From the NCBI GenBank assembly GCA_013362315.1, contig JABFWL010000020.1, positions 1-48,995 on the forward strand: a stretch of 48,995 nt of DNA, in the 5' to 3' direction. The translations under genes and the position numbers were made by a program. A model generated the notes under the pieces. It was given only the letters and a program-made list of their open reading frames with translations. It was not told the DNA's origin and ran no database searches. This stretch comes from Catenulispora sp. (lineage in GTDB: Bacteria; Actinomycetota; Actinomycetes; Streptomycetales; Catenulisporaceae). Of this stretch, positions 25,391-33,787 are shown in pieces (positions within the stretch are counted from its first letter, which is position 1; each line of letters opens with the position of its first letter).

Positions 25391-25442
25391 CCCAAGGCGA
25401 ATGGCCAAGGCATACGGCTAAGGCGGATGCCCAAGGCGATCG
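25391..25442 (+). repeat. Four 13-bp tandem repeats before the TetR gene
   Basis: The adjacent units CCCAAGGCGAATG, GCCAAGGCATACG, GCTAAGGCGGATG and CCCAAGGCGATCG start at 25391, 25404, 25417 and 25430. The core CYAAGGC is kept. A period of 13 is not a multiple of three, and this gap is not convincingly coding, so a protein-binding or slippage-derived array is more likely than a peptide. Confidence 0.85.
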
Positions 25443-25522
25443 TCCAACTGATGACGAGACGGACGTCGGGCGGCCCACCAGCGGCGGTCCACACCGACCT
25501 GATCGCGGAACAGCCAGGAGCT

Positions 25523-26116
25523 ATGACACCCACTGCAGCCGAGCGGGGCCAGGAGACCAGGGCGCGGTTGATCGCCGCCGCCGGCCACCTCATCGTCGAG
25601 GAGGGCTGGGGCGCGGTGACCACCCGCAAGCTGGCGGCCCGGGCCGGGGTCCGGCCCGGCCTGGTCCACTACCACTTCGGCACGGTCACCGACCTGCTCA
25701 TCGAGGCCTCCCTGGAGGCCCTGGAACGCGAGGTCGGAATCGTGATGGGCCTGCTGGCCCAGGCCCCTCCCGGCCCGCTGGGAGTCGAACTCGCGGTGAC
25801 GGGGATGGCGCAGTACTCGGCCGACCCCGCCTCGACCATCCTGACCAGCGAGATGATGCTCGCCGCCACCCGGAACGAGCGCCTGCGCACCGGGCTGGCC
25901 GCCGTGCAGGGCAAGTGGCTCCAGGCCGTGGCGCAGTGGCTGAACGAGCACGGGCTGACAGTGGAGCCGGACGCGACGGCCCTGGTTCTCGGCGCCCTGT
26001 TGGACGGCCTGGTCCTGCACCGCCTGGTCGACCCGGAACTCGCGGTGCCGGTCGACGGCCCGCTGCGCCGGCTGGTCGGCCTGCCCGAGGCGACGAACCG
26101 CCCGGCCACCCCCTGA
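25523..26116 (+). CDS. TetR-family transcriptional regulator
   Basis: A 197-residue regulator with the N-terminal helix-turn-helix typical of TetR proteins (TRKLAARAGVRPGLVHYHFG, about residues 35-55) and an all-helical ligand-binding part. These proteins are usually ligand-relieved repressors, often of a nearby exporter; the MMPL exporter at 30649 is an obvious candidate target and a prodiginine a possible ligand, both inferred. The start is uncertain: ATG 25523 has AGGAG but only two spacer bases, while an in-frame ATG at 25427 lies inside the 13-bp repeats. The gene separates the redP-G and redX-Y groups. I know of no TetR gene at this place in the S. coelicolor red cluster. Confidence 0.82.
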   Translation: MTPTAAERGQETRARLIAAAGHLIVEEGWGAVTTRKLAARAGVRPGLVHYHFGTVTDLLIEASLEALEREVGIVMGLLAQAPPGPLGVELAVTGMAQYSADPASTILTSEMMLAATRNERLRTGLAAVQGKWLQAVAQWLNEHGLTVEPDATALVLGALLDGLVLHRLVDPELAVPVDGPLRRLVGLPEATNRPATP

Positions 26117-26118
26117 CC

Positions 26119-26148
26119 GACGGCCGGGGCTCCCCCTCCCCGGCCGTC
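26119..26148 (+). terminator. Perfect 11-bp GC-rich hairpin after the TetR gene
   Basis: GACGGCCGGGG (26119-26129) and CCCCGGCCGTC (26138-26148) are perfect inverted copies around an 8-base loop, starting two bases after the TetR stop. No T-tract follows, as is common for actinomycete terminators. It probably ends or attenuates the upstream transcript before redX. Confidence 0.65.
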
Positions 26149-26149
26149 C

Positions 26150-26181
26150 AAGCCCGTCATGAGCCCGTCATGAGCCCGTCA
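26150..26181 (+). repeat. Three 11-bp tandem repeats upstream of the redX-like gene
   Basis: The unit GAGCCCGTCAT or a one-base variant starts at 26150, 26161 and 26172, the last copy lacking its final base. The spacing equals one helical turn. Two of the copies create ATG triplets, and the one at 26170 is in frame with redX. Confidence 0.75.
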
Positions 26182-26208
26182 ACCGAGGCGCGAAGGAGCT
26201 GCTCCGCC

Positions 26209-29013
26209 ATGGACCTTCCCCCGAGCGAGCCGGTCGCGATCGTCGGGATGTCGGCGCTGTACCCCCGGGCCCGCGGTGTCGAGGCGTTCTGGGACCTGGT
26301 GACCACCACGCGGTTGCGCTGCGCCTGCACCGATCCGCCGGCCGGCGGGGACCCCGCCGGGCGCCCGGCCTTCCCGTACGGTCTGCTCGACATCGAGGTC
26401 GACGTGGCCCGGTTCAAAATCCCGCCGGCGCAGTCGAGCTCGATGACCCGGATGCAGAAGCTCATGCTCGAGGCGTCCCGCCAGGCGCTGGACGACGCGG
26501 GCCTGACCGGCCGACCGGTCCGGGGCGAGCGTTTCGACGTGATCGTCGGTGTCTGCGCCGGACTGGACCGGCAGTATCGCAACGCGTGGCGGATCGAGGC
26601 GCTGCGACTGGCCCACGATCTGCGCCGCGCCGGCGAGGACAGCGGCGACCCCGACCTCGCCCGGACGGCGCAAGCCGCGGCGGCCGAGTTGCTGGAGCTG
26701 CTCGAACCCCGCCTGGACGGATCACCCCATGACCGGGTCGGCGAGATGGCCAGCACCATCCCGGCGAGGATCGCGAGCGTCTTCAAGCTCCGCGGAAGGA
26801 CCATGGCCTTGGAAGCCGCGGACGGCACCTCGATGGCCGCGCTCTCCCACGCGGTCGGCAGTCTGCGCCGTGGCGACTCGGACACGGTGCTGGTGGTCGC
26901 GGGCCAGTTGCGCGAGAGCGACCTGCTGGCCGCGGCCCTGAATGCCAAGGGTCTGACCTCCGCCTGCGCTCATCCCTTCACGGGGCCGGACGGCGGTTTC
27001 ACATTGGCTGAGGGCCTGAGCGCGGTGATCCTCAAACGGCTGCCCGACGCCGTGGCCGAGGGAGACCGGATCTACGCGGTGATCCGCGGCTGCGCCGTGG
27101 GACAGGACCCCCGTCCTGGCACCTTCCGCTACTCGGTCTCGGCCGAACACCGCCGGGAAGTCGCCGAACTGGCCTACCAGGACGCGGACGTGCCCGCCGA
27201 CACCGTCGGCATGGTGGAATGTTTCGGATCCGGCTTCCACAGTGAGACAGAGGCCGAACTCACGGCGCTGTCCGGCGTCTTCACAGGCTCGCTCACGACG
27301 ACGGTGCTCGGGAGCATCCGCGACCGCCTCGGTCACACCTTCGCCAACGCGGGCCTCGCCAGTTTGGTCAAGACGGCTCTCGCGCTGCACCACGGCACCT
27401 TGCCGCCCACCTGGTCGCCCGCCGGCACCCCGCCGGCGCCCGGTTCCGGATTCCGGTTCCTGGCCGGCGCACAGCGCTGGGACCGTGCGGGAGCGCCGCG
27501 CCGGGCCGCCGTCAGCGGCGCGTCGTTGACCGGGATCCTCGGCCATCTCGTCCTGGAGGAACACGAGCCCGTCCCGGCGCTGCCGGCACGCCGGCCGCCG
27601 GTACGCGTCCGGGAGGGCGAACCGGTGGCCGTCATCGGCTGGGGCGCGCACTTCGCAGGCGCAACCGGGCCCGCGGCCGTATGGGACGTCTTCCGTTCGG
27701 GGCGGGACCGCATCGCCCCCCTCCCGGATCGGATCCTGGACCGGGAGCTCTACTTCGACCCCTCGGCGCTCAGCCTCACCCACACCTACACCGACCACGG
27801 CTCGCCCATCCTGGTCCCGGACGCCCCGCCGCGCGGCCTGCCGATCACCCCGCGCCGGTGGACGGCGATGGATGCCGCCCAGCGCGTGGCCCTGACCGTG
27901 GCGGCCCAGTTGTTCACCGGTGGCGGGCCGCGGCCGGCGGCCCTGCACGGTCCAGGTCTGATCGCCATCGGCTCGGCCCTGAGCCTGGGCCGAGAACGAG
28001 CCCTCAACAGCGCCGCCGAGCTGGATCTGGCAGCCGAAGCGATTCCCGCTCTGGATGCGCTCGCCCACCTGGACGGCGAAGACCGGCGGTGGCTGGCTGC
28101 CCGGACCCGCCGCCGTTTCGGTGCTCCCGAGGACCCGGACGCGCCCGGAGCGCTGGACGGCTGGCTGGCCAGCGGGACCGCCGCCCTGATAGCCGGCGAG
28201 TTCCGCCTCGCCGCGGTGCCGGTCGCCGTGGAGGCCGCCTGCGCGTCCTCGCTCGCGGCCTTGGACCTCGCGGTGGGCGCCCTGCGCAGCGGCACCGCCC
28301 GCTACGCGATCGCCGGCGGTGTGGAACTGGCCTGCAACGTACGGGACCTGGTTCTGTGCTCGTCCCTCGGCCTGCTCTCCCACAGCAGGATCACCCCCTT
28401 CGACGCGGCGGCCGACGGTTTCTCCCCCGGCGACGGATGCGCGCTGTTCCTGCTCAAGCGGCACAGCGACGCTCTGGAGGACGGCGACCACATCCTCGGC
28501 GTCATCCGCGGAGTGGGGGGCACCAACGACGCCCACTCCCTCATCGCCCCCGACCGCGGCGGCCAGGCGCGCGCCATGCGCCAGGCCTTCGGCGACGCGG
28601 GCTTCAGCCCGGACACGGTCGACTACCTGGAGGCGCACGGCACCGGGACGCGGGTCGGCGACCGGGTCGAACTGTCGGCCGTCACCGACGTCTACGGCGG
28701 GGGTGAGCGCCGGCGCCCGCTGCAGGTGGGTTCGGCCAAGTCGTTCTTCGGACACACCTTCGCCGCGGCCGGGGCCGCCGGACTGCTGCGGGTGCTCCTG
28801 GCCCTGCAGGCCGGCACCTTCCCGCCGAACGCCAACCTGCGCACCATCAGCCCCGAACTCGACCTCGAGAAGATCCCCGCGTTCATCGACCGCCGGCCCG
28901 CCCCGTGGCCCGCCGAGCCGAACCGGCCACGCCGGGCGGCCCTGAGCTCTTTCGGCACCGGCGGCATCAACTACCACGTCCTGATCGAAGAGCACTCGGA
29001 CGGAGAATCATGA
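26209..29013 (+). CDS. redX: Tandem ketosynthase, RedX-like
   Basis: A 934-residue protein of two ketosynthase-fold domains. The first (about 5-460) has lost key residues: the nucleophile position reads [11 protein letters not shown], with Asp205 where the second domain has Cys, and the first catalytic His is replaced in VECFGSGFH, though GHTFANAG is kept. The second (about 465-930) is intact, with Cys678 in EAACASSL, His810 in EAHGTGT and His849 in FGHTFAAAG. RedX (PigJ) condenses pyrrolyl-2-carboxyl-RedO with malonate on RedN to give the chain used by the oxoamine synthase. The ATG at 26209 has AAGGAG ten bases upstream; an in-frame ATG at 26170 is an alternative. It ends in an ATGA overlap with redW. 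Confidence 0.88.
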   Translation: MDLPPSEPVAIVGMSALYPRARGVEAFWDLVTTTRLRCACTDPPAGGDPAGRPAFPYGLLDIEVDVARFKIPPAQSSSMTRMQKLMLEASRQALDDAGLTGRPVRGERFDVIVGVCAGLDRQYRNAWRIEALRLAHDLRRAGEDSGDPDLARTAQAAAAELLELLEPRLDGSPHDRVGEMASTIPARIASVFKLRGRTMALEAADGTSMAALSHAVGSLRRGDSDTVLVVAGQLRESDLLAAALNAKGLTSACAHPFTGPDGGFTLAEGLSAVILKRLPDAVAEGDRIYAVIRGCAVGQDPRPGTFRYSVSAEHRREVAELAYQDADVPADTVGMVECFGSGFHSETEAELTALSGVFTGSLTTTVLGSIRDRLGHTFANAGLASLVKTALALHHGTLPPTWSPAGTPPAPGSGFRFLAGAQRWDRAGAPRRAAVSGASLTGILGHLVLEEHEPVPALPARRPPVRVREGEPVAVIGWGAHFAGATGPAAVWDVFRSGRDRIAPLPDRILDRELYFDPSALSLTHTYTDHGSPILVPDAPPRGLPITPRRWTAMDAAQRVALTVAAQLFTGGGPRPAALHGPGLIAIGSALSLGRERALNSAAELDLAAEAIPALDALAHLDGEDRRWLAARTRRRFGAPEDPDAPGALDGWLASGTAALIAGEFRLAAVPVAVEAACASSLAALDLAVGALRSGTARYAIAGGVELACNVRDLVLCSSLGLLSHSRITPFDAAADGFSPGDGCALFLLKRHSDALEDGDHILGVIRGVGGTNDAHSLIAPDRGGQARAMRQAFGDAGFSPDTVDYLEAHGTGTRVGDRVELSAVTDVYGGGERRRPLQVGSAKSFFGHTFAAAGAAGLLRVLLALQAGTFPPNANLRTISPELDLEKIPAFIDRRPAPWPAEPNRPRRAALSSFGTGGINYHVLIEEHSDGES

Positions 29014-30179
29014 GACTCGACCTGGATCCCGACACGCACCTGATGCGCGATCTGGTCCGCGACTTCGCGCACAGCCGGCTGCCCGGCGCCGCCGATCTGG
29101 ATCCGGAGCGGTTCCGGGCACGCTGGCGCGCGGCCGCGGACCTGGGACTGGCCGGCTGCTGCGCGCCCGTCGAACACGGTGGCGGCGGCATGGGAGCCGC
29201 GGACACCGCGGGCGTCCTGGAGGCCCTCGGAGAAGGCACCAGCGATATCGGATTCGCCTTCTCCATCGCAGCGCACTTGCTCGCCTGCGTCACACCGCTC
29301 GTGCACTTCGGCAGTGACCGGCAGAAGCAGCGCTGGCTGCCCGGTATGTGCTCGGGGGAGTTGATCGCCGCCCATGCGGTGACCGAGCCGGAGTCCGGCT
29401 CCGACGCGATGCACCTGCGCACCCGCGCCGAACGGGTCGGGGAGCACTACGTCATCACCGGTGCCAAGGCCTTCATCACCAATGCGCCGGTCGCCGACGT
29501 CTTCATCGTCCAGGCCGCGACCGAACCCGGCGGCGGCGTCTTCGGCCTGACCACGTTCCTCGTCGAGGCGGGAACAGCCGGTCTCAGTGTCGGCAAGCCC
29601 GAGCACAAGACGGGTCTGCACGGAGCTCCCATGGCCGAGGTCCATCTCGACGGCTGCGTGGTGCCAGCGGACCACGTCCTGGGCGTTCCCGGCGGCGGGT
29701 CGAGCGTCTTCACGGCTTCGATGCACTGGGAGCGGACCTGCTTGTTCGCGGTCTACCTGGGGGCGATGAAGCGCGTGATCGACTCGACGATCGCCTATGT
29801 CCGTCAGCGTGAACAGTTCGGCGCGCCGATCGGTTCCTTCCAGGCTGTCAGCCACCGAGTCGTCGATATGCTCCTGCGCTACGAGGGGGCGCGTCTGCTC
29901 CTTTACAAAGCCGCGCACGACCTCGACCAGGGGGCCGTCGACGGCGTCTCCGCCGCGCTGGCGAAGATCGCCGTCAGCGAGGCGGCGGTTCAGGTCGGTC
30001 TCGACGCGATCCAGGTTCGCGGGGCGCAGGGCGTCATGGAGGGCGAGGCCGAACAGATGCTTCGGGATTGCCTCCCCTCCCGCATCTTCTCCGGCAGCAA
30101 CGAGATCCAGCGCAACAACGTCGCCCGCGCCCTACGCCTTGACCGGCCCCGCTTTGACCGGCCCAGACGCGGCGCCTGA
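29010..30179 (+). CDS. redW: Acyl-CoA-dehydrogenase-like prolyl-carrier dehydrogenase, RedW-like
   Basis: A 389-residue FAD enzyme of the acyl-CoA dehydrogenase fold. It shows the signature [16 protein letters not shown] in the middle and [16 protein letters not shown] at the C terminus; the segment [16 protein letters not shown] holds acidic residues that may include the base. RedW (PigA) oxidises L-prolyl bound to RedO twice, to pyrrole-2-carboxyl. The ATG overlaps the redX stop (ATGA) with CGGAG just upstream, so it is translationally coupled. Adjacency to redX matches S. coelicolor and supports the carrier-protein substrate over an ordinary acyl-CoA. Confidence 0.88.
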   Translation: MRLDLDPDTHLMRDLVRDFAHSRLPGAADLDPERFRARWRAAADLGLAGCCAPVEHGGGGMGAADTAGVLEALGEGTSDIGFAFSIAAHLLACVTPLVHFGSDRQKQRWLPGMCSGELIAAHAVTEPESGSDAMHLRTRAERVGEHYVITGAKAFITNAPVADVFIVQAATEPGGGVFGLTTFLVEAGTAGLSVGKPEHKTGLHGAPMAEVHLDGCVVPADHVLGVPGGGSSVFTASMHWERTCLFAVYLGAMKRVIDSTIAYVRQREQFGAPIGSFQAVSHRVVDMLLRYEGARLLLYKAAHDLDQGAVDGVSAALAKIAVSEAAVQVGLDAIQVRGAQGVMEGEAEQMLRDCLPSRIFSGSNEIQRNNVARALRLDRPRFDRPRRGA

Positions 30180-30252
30180 CCGGCCCCGGCAGCAGGCGCC
30201 GGCCCGTCCGCCGAGAGCCCTCCTCACGTTCCCGATCGACGATGGAGTCACC

Positions 30253-30570
30253 ATGCACGTGATCGTTCATCCCATCCGGCTGCGCCCGGGTGTCAGCCCC
30301 GCCCGATTCGAGGCCTGGGTCCGCGAGACCGACTACGCGACCTGTCCCCAGTTGCCAAGCGTGAACGCCTTCACGGTGCACCGGGTCTGCGATGATCCGG
30401 ATGCCGAGATCCACTTCTTCGAGATCATCTGGGCCACCAGCCGTGCGGCATTCGAAAGAGACATGCAGATCAGCGCCTTCCGTTCGCTCAGCGCCGAGTT
30501 CTGCGCGCTGGCCTCGGTCGTGTCCGAGATCTCCGGCGATCCGGTCGAACCCGGCTACCTGGCCGCCTGA
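30253..30570 (+). CDS. redY: RedY-like small protein
   Basis: A 105-residue protein with a pattern of alternating strands and helices (MHVIVHPIRLRPG, then FEAWVRETDY, then IHFFEIIWATSRAAFERDM) that fits a dimeric alpha/beta-barrel. This is the size and fold expected of RedY, found beside redW in the red cluster; I am not certain of its role, which may be to assist a late step. The ATG at 30253 follows GGAG. No metal- or flavin-binding motif is obvious. Identification rests on size, fold pattern and the X-W-Y order. Confidence 0.72.
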   Translation: MHVIVHPIRLRPGVSPARFEAWVRETDYATCPQLPSVNAFTVHRVCDDPDAEIHFFEIIWATSRAAFERDMQISAFRSLSAEFCALASVVSEISGDPVEPGYLAA

Positions 30571-30648
30571 CGGGGCCACCGGCTCCGCTGACTCCAACCT
30601 TCAGCACAGGCGCGTCGCGCGCCGTAACCGAGAAGGACGAACAATCCG

Positions 30649-32823
30649 ATGACGACACAACGACCCCCCAGCTCTGCTTCGCCCGCCGAAACGGCGCCGT
30701 CGCGGCCGGCGGGCGGCACTTTCCACCCGTTCGGGCACCGCCGGGTGCTCTTCGGAGTGGTCATGCTCTGGCTGCTCGTCATCGCCGCCACGGCCGGCTT
30801 CTCCGGGAAGCTTTCCGGCGCGGAGAAGAACACCGTCGAGGAGTCCCTGCCGAGCAGCGCCGAGTCCACCCAGGTCTACAAGATCCAGTCGCTGTTCCAG
30901 GACCCTGACACGGTGCCGGCCGTCATCGTCTACGAGCGCTCCGGCGGCCTGACGGCTCAGGACAAGGACAAGGCCGCGGCCGACGCCAAGCAGTACGCCA
31001 CTCGTACCGACCTGGCCGGGCCGGTCCTCGGTCCGCAGTTCTCCACCGACGGCCAGGCCGCCGAGACCGTGGTGCCGCTGAACCTCGGCCAGAACTACCT
31101 CACCAAGGCCAAAGGCGCGGTGAACGGACTGCACGACGTCGCCGCGAACCAGGCGCCGCCGGGCCTGGCGATCCATGTCGCCGGGCCCGCGGGCTACTCG
31201 GCCGACCTGAGCAAAGCGGTCGGGGGCATCGACAGCACCCTGCTGTACTCCACGCTCATCGTCGTGATCGCCATCCTGCTGCTGACCTATCGCAGTCCCG
31301 TGCTGTGGCTGCTCCCCATCATCTGCGCGGGCATCGCGCTGACGGTGGCGCAGGGGATCATCTACCTGCTGGCGGCCCATGCCGGACTGACCGTCAGCTC
31401 CGACGGCGCCGGCATCCTCACCATCCTCGTCTTCGGTGCCACCACCGACTACTCACTCCTGCTGATCGCCCGCTACCGCGAAGAGTTGCGGGCCCACGAC
31501 AGCCGCACCGAAGCCATGTCGGTGGCCCTGCGCCGGTCCGGGCCCGCGGTGATCGCCAGCGCGGCCACCGTCGCGATCAGCATGCTCTGCCTCAGTTTCG
31601 CCGACATGAACGCCACCAAGGGCCTCGGGCCGGTGTTCGCGGTCGGCATCGTGGTCGGCGCCTTCGTGATGCTGACGCTGTTCCCCCTGCTCATGGTCCT
31701 GTGCGGGCGATGGATCTTCTGGCCGTCCGTTCCCGGTGTCGGCAGCGGCGAGCACGCGAACGTGGGCCGGTGGGCCGCCGTCGGCAGCCGGATCGCCCGC
31801 CGGCCACGCCTGGCCTGGATCGGCACCGTACTGGTACTCGGGGTGGGGGCCATCGGCATCGGACAACTGCACTCCGGCGGCTTGTCGGTCGCGCAGGAAT
31901 TCACGTCCACTCCGGACTCGGTGGTCGGCAACGCCGCCGTCGCCCGCCACTTCGACGCGGCTGTCGCCAGCCCGCTGGAGATCACCGCCCGTGCCGGGAG
32001 CGCGGACCAAGTGCAACAGGCATTGCGGACGGTGTCCGGGATCGTGCCGGGCAGCATCACCCAGCCCGTCCTGAAGAACGGGTACTCCTACCAGGAGGCG
32101 ACGCTCACCGGCGCGCCGGACAGCCCGGCGGCCTACGCGACCGTGCGAGGTGTCCGCACCGCCGTGCACGCCATCGCGGGTGCCGACGCCAAGGTCGGTG
32201 GGGACAGCGCCATGAACCTGGACGCGCGAAGCGCCAGCGCGCACGACCGCGAACTGATCGCGCCCATCGTCCTGGCCGTGGTGCTGGTCATCCTGATCCT
32301 ACTGCTGCGCGCGCTGGTGAGCCCGCTGCTGCTGATCGGCACGGTCGTGCTGTCCTGCGCCACCACTTTGGGCGTGAGCGCATTGGTGTTCCGGCACGTC
32401 TTCCACTTCGGGGCCGAGGACAATTCGTTCCCGCTGTACGTCTTCGTCTTCCTGATCGCCTTGGGAATCGACTACAACATCTTCCTGATGACCCGGATCC
32501 GAGAGGAGACCCACGAGGTGGGAACCCGTCCCGCCACGCTGCGCGGCCTGGCCTCCACCGGCGGTGTCATCACCTCCGCCGGCATCGTCCTGGCCGGTAC
32601 CTTCGCGGTCCTGGGCACCCTGCCGCTGACGCAGTTCGCCGAGCTCGGGTTCGCGGTCGCCTTCGGTGTCCTCATCGACACCGTCATCGTCCGCTCGGTC
32701 ATGGTGACCGCCCTCAACATCGACATCGGCCCGCGCATCTGGTGGCCCAGCCCACTGTGGCGCAAGCCGGATGCCGCCGAAGCCATCCCGGTGCCGGACT
32801 CCGAAGCCCCCGTGCGGTCCTGA
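30649..32823 (+). CDS. MMPL/RND-type membrane transporter
   Basis: A 724-residue membrane protein with the two-fold MMPL plan: one N-terminal transmembrane helix (VLFGVVMLWLLVIAATAGF), an extracytoplasmic loop, a block of about five helices that includes the GATTDYSLLLIARYREEL segment, a second loop, and a second block with GIDYNIFLMTRIREE. The two xxxDY segments in transmembrane helices are the proton-relay positions of this family. It probably exports a hydrophobic molecule using the proton gradient. It follows redY in the same direction after a short gap with AGAAGGA before the ATG. I do not recall such a gene in the classical red cluster, so an export or self-resistance role for the prodiginine is inferred. 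Confidence 0.85.
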   Translation: MTTQRPPSSASPAETAPSRPAGGTFHPFGHRRVLFGVVMLWLLVIAATAGFSGKLSGAEKNTVEESLPSSAESTQVYKIQSLFQDPDTVPAVIVYERSGGLTAQDKDKAAADAKQYATRTDLAGPVLGPQFSTDGQAAETVVPLNLGQNYLTKAKGAVNGLHDVAANQAPPGLAIHVAGPAGYSADLSKAVGGIDSTLLYSTLIVVIAILLLTYRSPVLWLLPIICAGIALTVAQGIIYLLAAHAGLTVSSDGAGILTILVFGATTDYSLLLIARYREELRAHDSRTEAMSVALRRSGPAVIASAATVAISMLCLSFADMNATKGLGPVFAVGIVVGAFVMLTLFPLLMVLCGRWIFWPSVPGVGSGEHANVGRWAAVGSRIARRPRLAWIGTVLVLGVGAIGIGQLHSGGLSVAQEFTSTPDSVVGNAAVARHFDAAVASPLEITARAGSADQVQQALRTVSGIVPGSITQPVLKNGYSYQEATLTGAPDSPAAYATVRGVRTAVHAIAGADAKVGGDSAMNLDARSASAHDRELIAPIVLAVVLVILILLLRALVSPLLLIGTVVLSCATTLGVSALVFRHVFHFGAEDNSFPLYVFVFLIALGIDYNIFLMTRIREETHEVGTRPATLRGLASTGGVITSAGIVLAGTFAVLGTLPLTQFAELGFAVAFGVLIDTVIVRSVMVTALNIDIGPRIWWPSPLWRKPDAAEAIPVPDSEAPVRS

Positions 32824-32952
32824 CCGCCGACGGGTCCTGCGCATCGGGCCGTACCGGGGCCGGCGACGACAGCGCCCTGCCGTCGTCCCGGCCGCGGTCC
32901 CGGCGGTGGGGAGCCGCGGGATGTGGAACCCCACCGTCCGGCCGAGGCGTTG

Positions 32953-32966
32953 TTGATCTGCATCAA
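32953..32966. promoter_or_regulatory. FNR-box-like palindrome upstream of the orphan response regulator
   Basis: TTGATCTGCATCAA is a perfect TTGAT-N4-ATCAA dyad, the consensus half-site arrangement of Crp/Fnr-family proteins. It lies about 155 bp before the ATG at 33122 in the roughly 300-bp gap after the MMPL gene. Whether this organism has a matching regulator is unknown, and a 10-bp match can arise by chance. Confidence 0.3.
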
Positions 32967-33121
32967 GGGAAGATGCCGACATGGTGCCACCCGCCGCAAT
33001 TCATAGGGGATCAGATGAACGCCGGAGTTCGTTCCGCAGCGCAGGATCCTGTCCCGGTCAGCACGCTCCACCGCACTCACACAGCCGGCCGCACCGGCCG
33101 CCGCCATATCGGAGCGCAGAC

Positions 33122-33787
33122 ATGATGCTCAGAGTTCTTCTATGCTGCGACGGCTCGATGCTTTCCGGTTGTCTGCGGCTGATTCTCACGCATGCCGAAG
33201 ACTTGACCGTGGTCGGCGAGGCCACGGGCGGGGCGATCCTGGACGCTGCCCGAGAGCTGCGGCCCGACGTGACAGTCGTCGTCTCGCCGGCCTTGACGAT
33301 CGACGACGCCCCCGAGCTCAGTGCCCTTGCCGAGGTCACCAAGGTGGTCCTGGCAGCCAAGGGGGAGAACGCCCACCGGGCGGTCCAGGCGATGCGCCAT
33401 GGCGTCCATGCCATCTTGTCCCAGGAAGGCTCCGCCGAAGACCTGCTCCAGGTCCTGCGCATGGTCGTGATCAGCGACGTGATCATCATGCCGGCGGCCG
33501 CCGCTCCCGAGCTCCGCGGCGAGCTGGGGCCATGGCACTCCGACAGATCTCGGCGCCTGGCTGCCAAGTTGAGCGCACGTCAAGCAGAGATCATGCTCCT
33601 GCTCGCACAGGGATGGTCCAACGTGCAGATCGCCGAGAAGCTGGCGGTGTCGGATGCGACGGTACGCTCCCATGTCCACCAACTCCTCAGCAGACTCGGC
33701 GTGCGGACCCGCGCACAGGCTGTCGCGGTCGCCTACGAGTCCGGGCTCATCAGCTTGCTGAACCCGGATTCAGTACTGCGCTCGTGA
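33122..33787 (+). CDS. redZ: Orphan NarL/LuxR-type response regulator, RedZ-like
   Basis: A 221-residue regulator with a receiver-like N-terminal domain and a C-terminal LuxR helix-turn-helix (LSARQAEIMLLLAQGWSN through ATVRSHVHQLLSRLG). The receiver has lost its phosphorylation pocket: the acidic pair is replaced by CCDG (residues 8-11) and the phospho-accepting Asp by Val54 in PDVTVVVSP. That is characteristic of RedZ, the atypical pathway-specific activator that switches on redD in S. coelicolor. The ATG at 33122 is followed by a second ATG; a longer frame to 32981 lacks a good start. No TTA codon is present in frame, unlike S. coelicolor redZ. Its 3' end overlaps the convergent SARP gene by 18 bp. 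Confidence 0.82.
   Translation: MMLRVLLCCDGSMLSGCLRLILTHAEDLTVVGEATGGAILDAARELRPDVTVVVSPALTIDDAPELSALAEVTKVVLAAKGENAHRAVQAMRHGVHAILSQEGSAEDLLQVLRMVVISDVIIMPAAAAPELRGELGPWHSDRSRRLAAKLSARQAEIMLLLAQGWSNVQIAEKLAVSDATVRSHVHQLLSRLGVRTRAQAVAVAYESGLISLLNPDSVLRS

Noticed and set aside
25391-25442. Possible CRISPR array
   Set aside because: The 13-bp units are directly adjacent with no spacers and no cas genes are nearby.
25372-26208. N-terminal extension of the redX frame across the TetR gene
   Set aside because: The extension is Arg/Pro/Gly-rich and overlaps the TetR coding sequence. The KS domain begins just after the ATG at 26209, which has a ribosome site.
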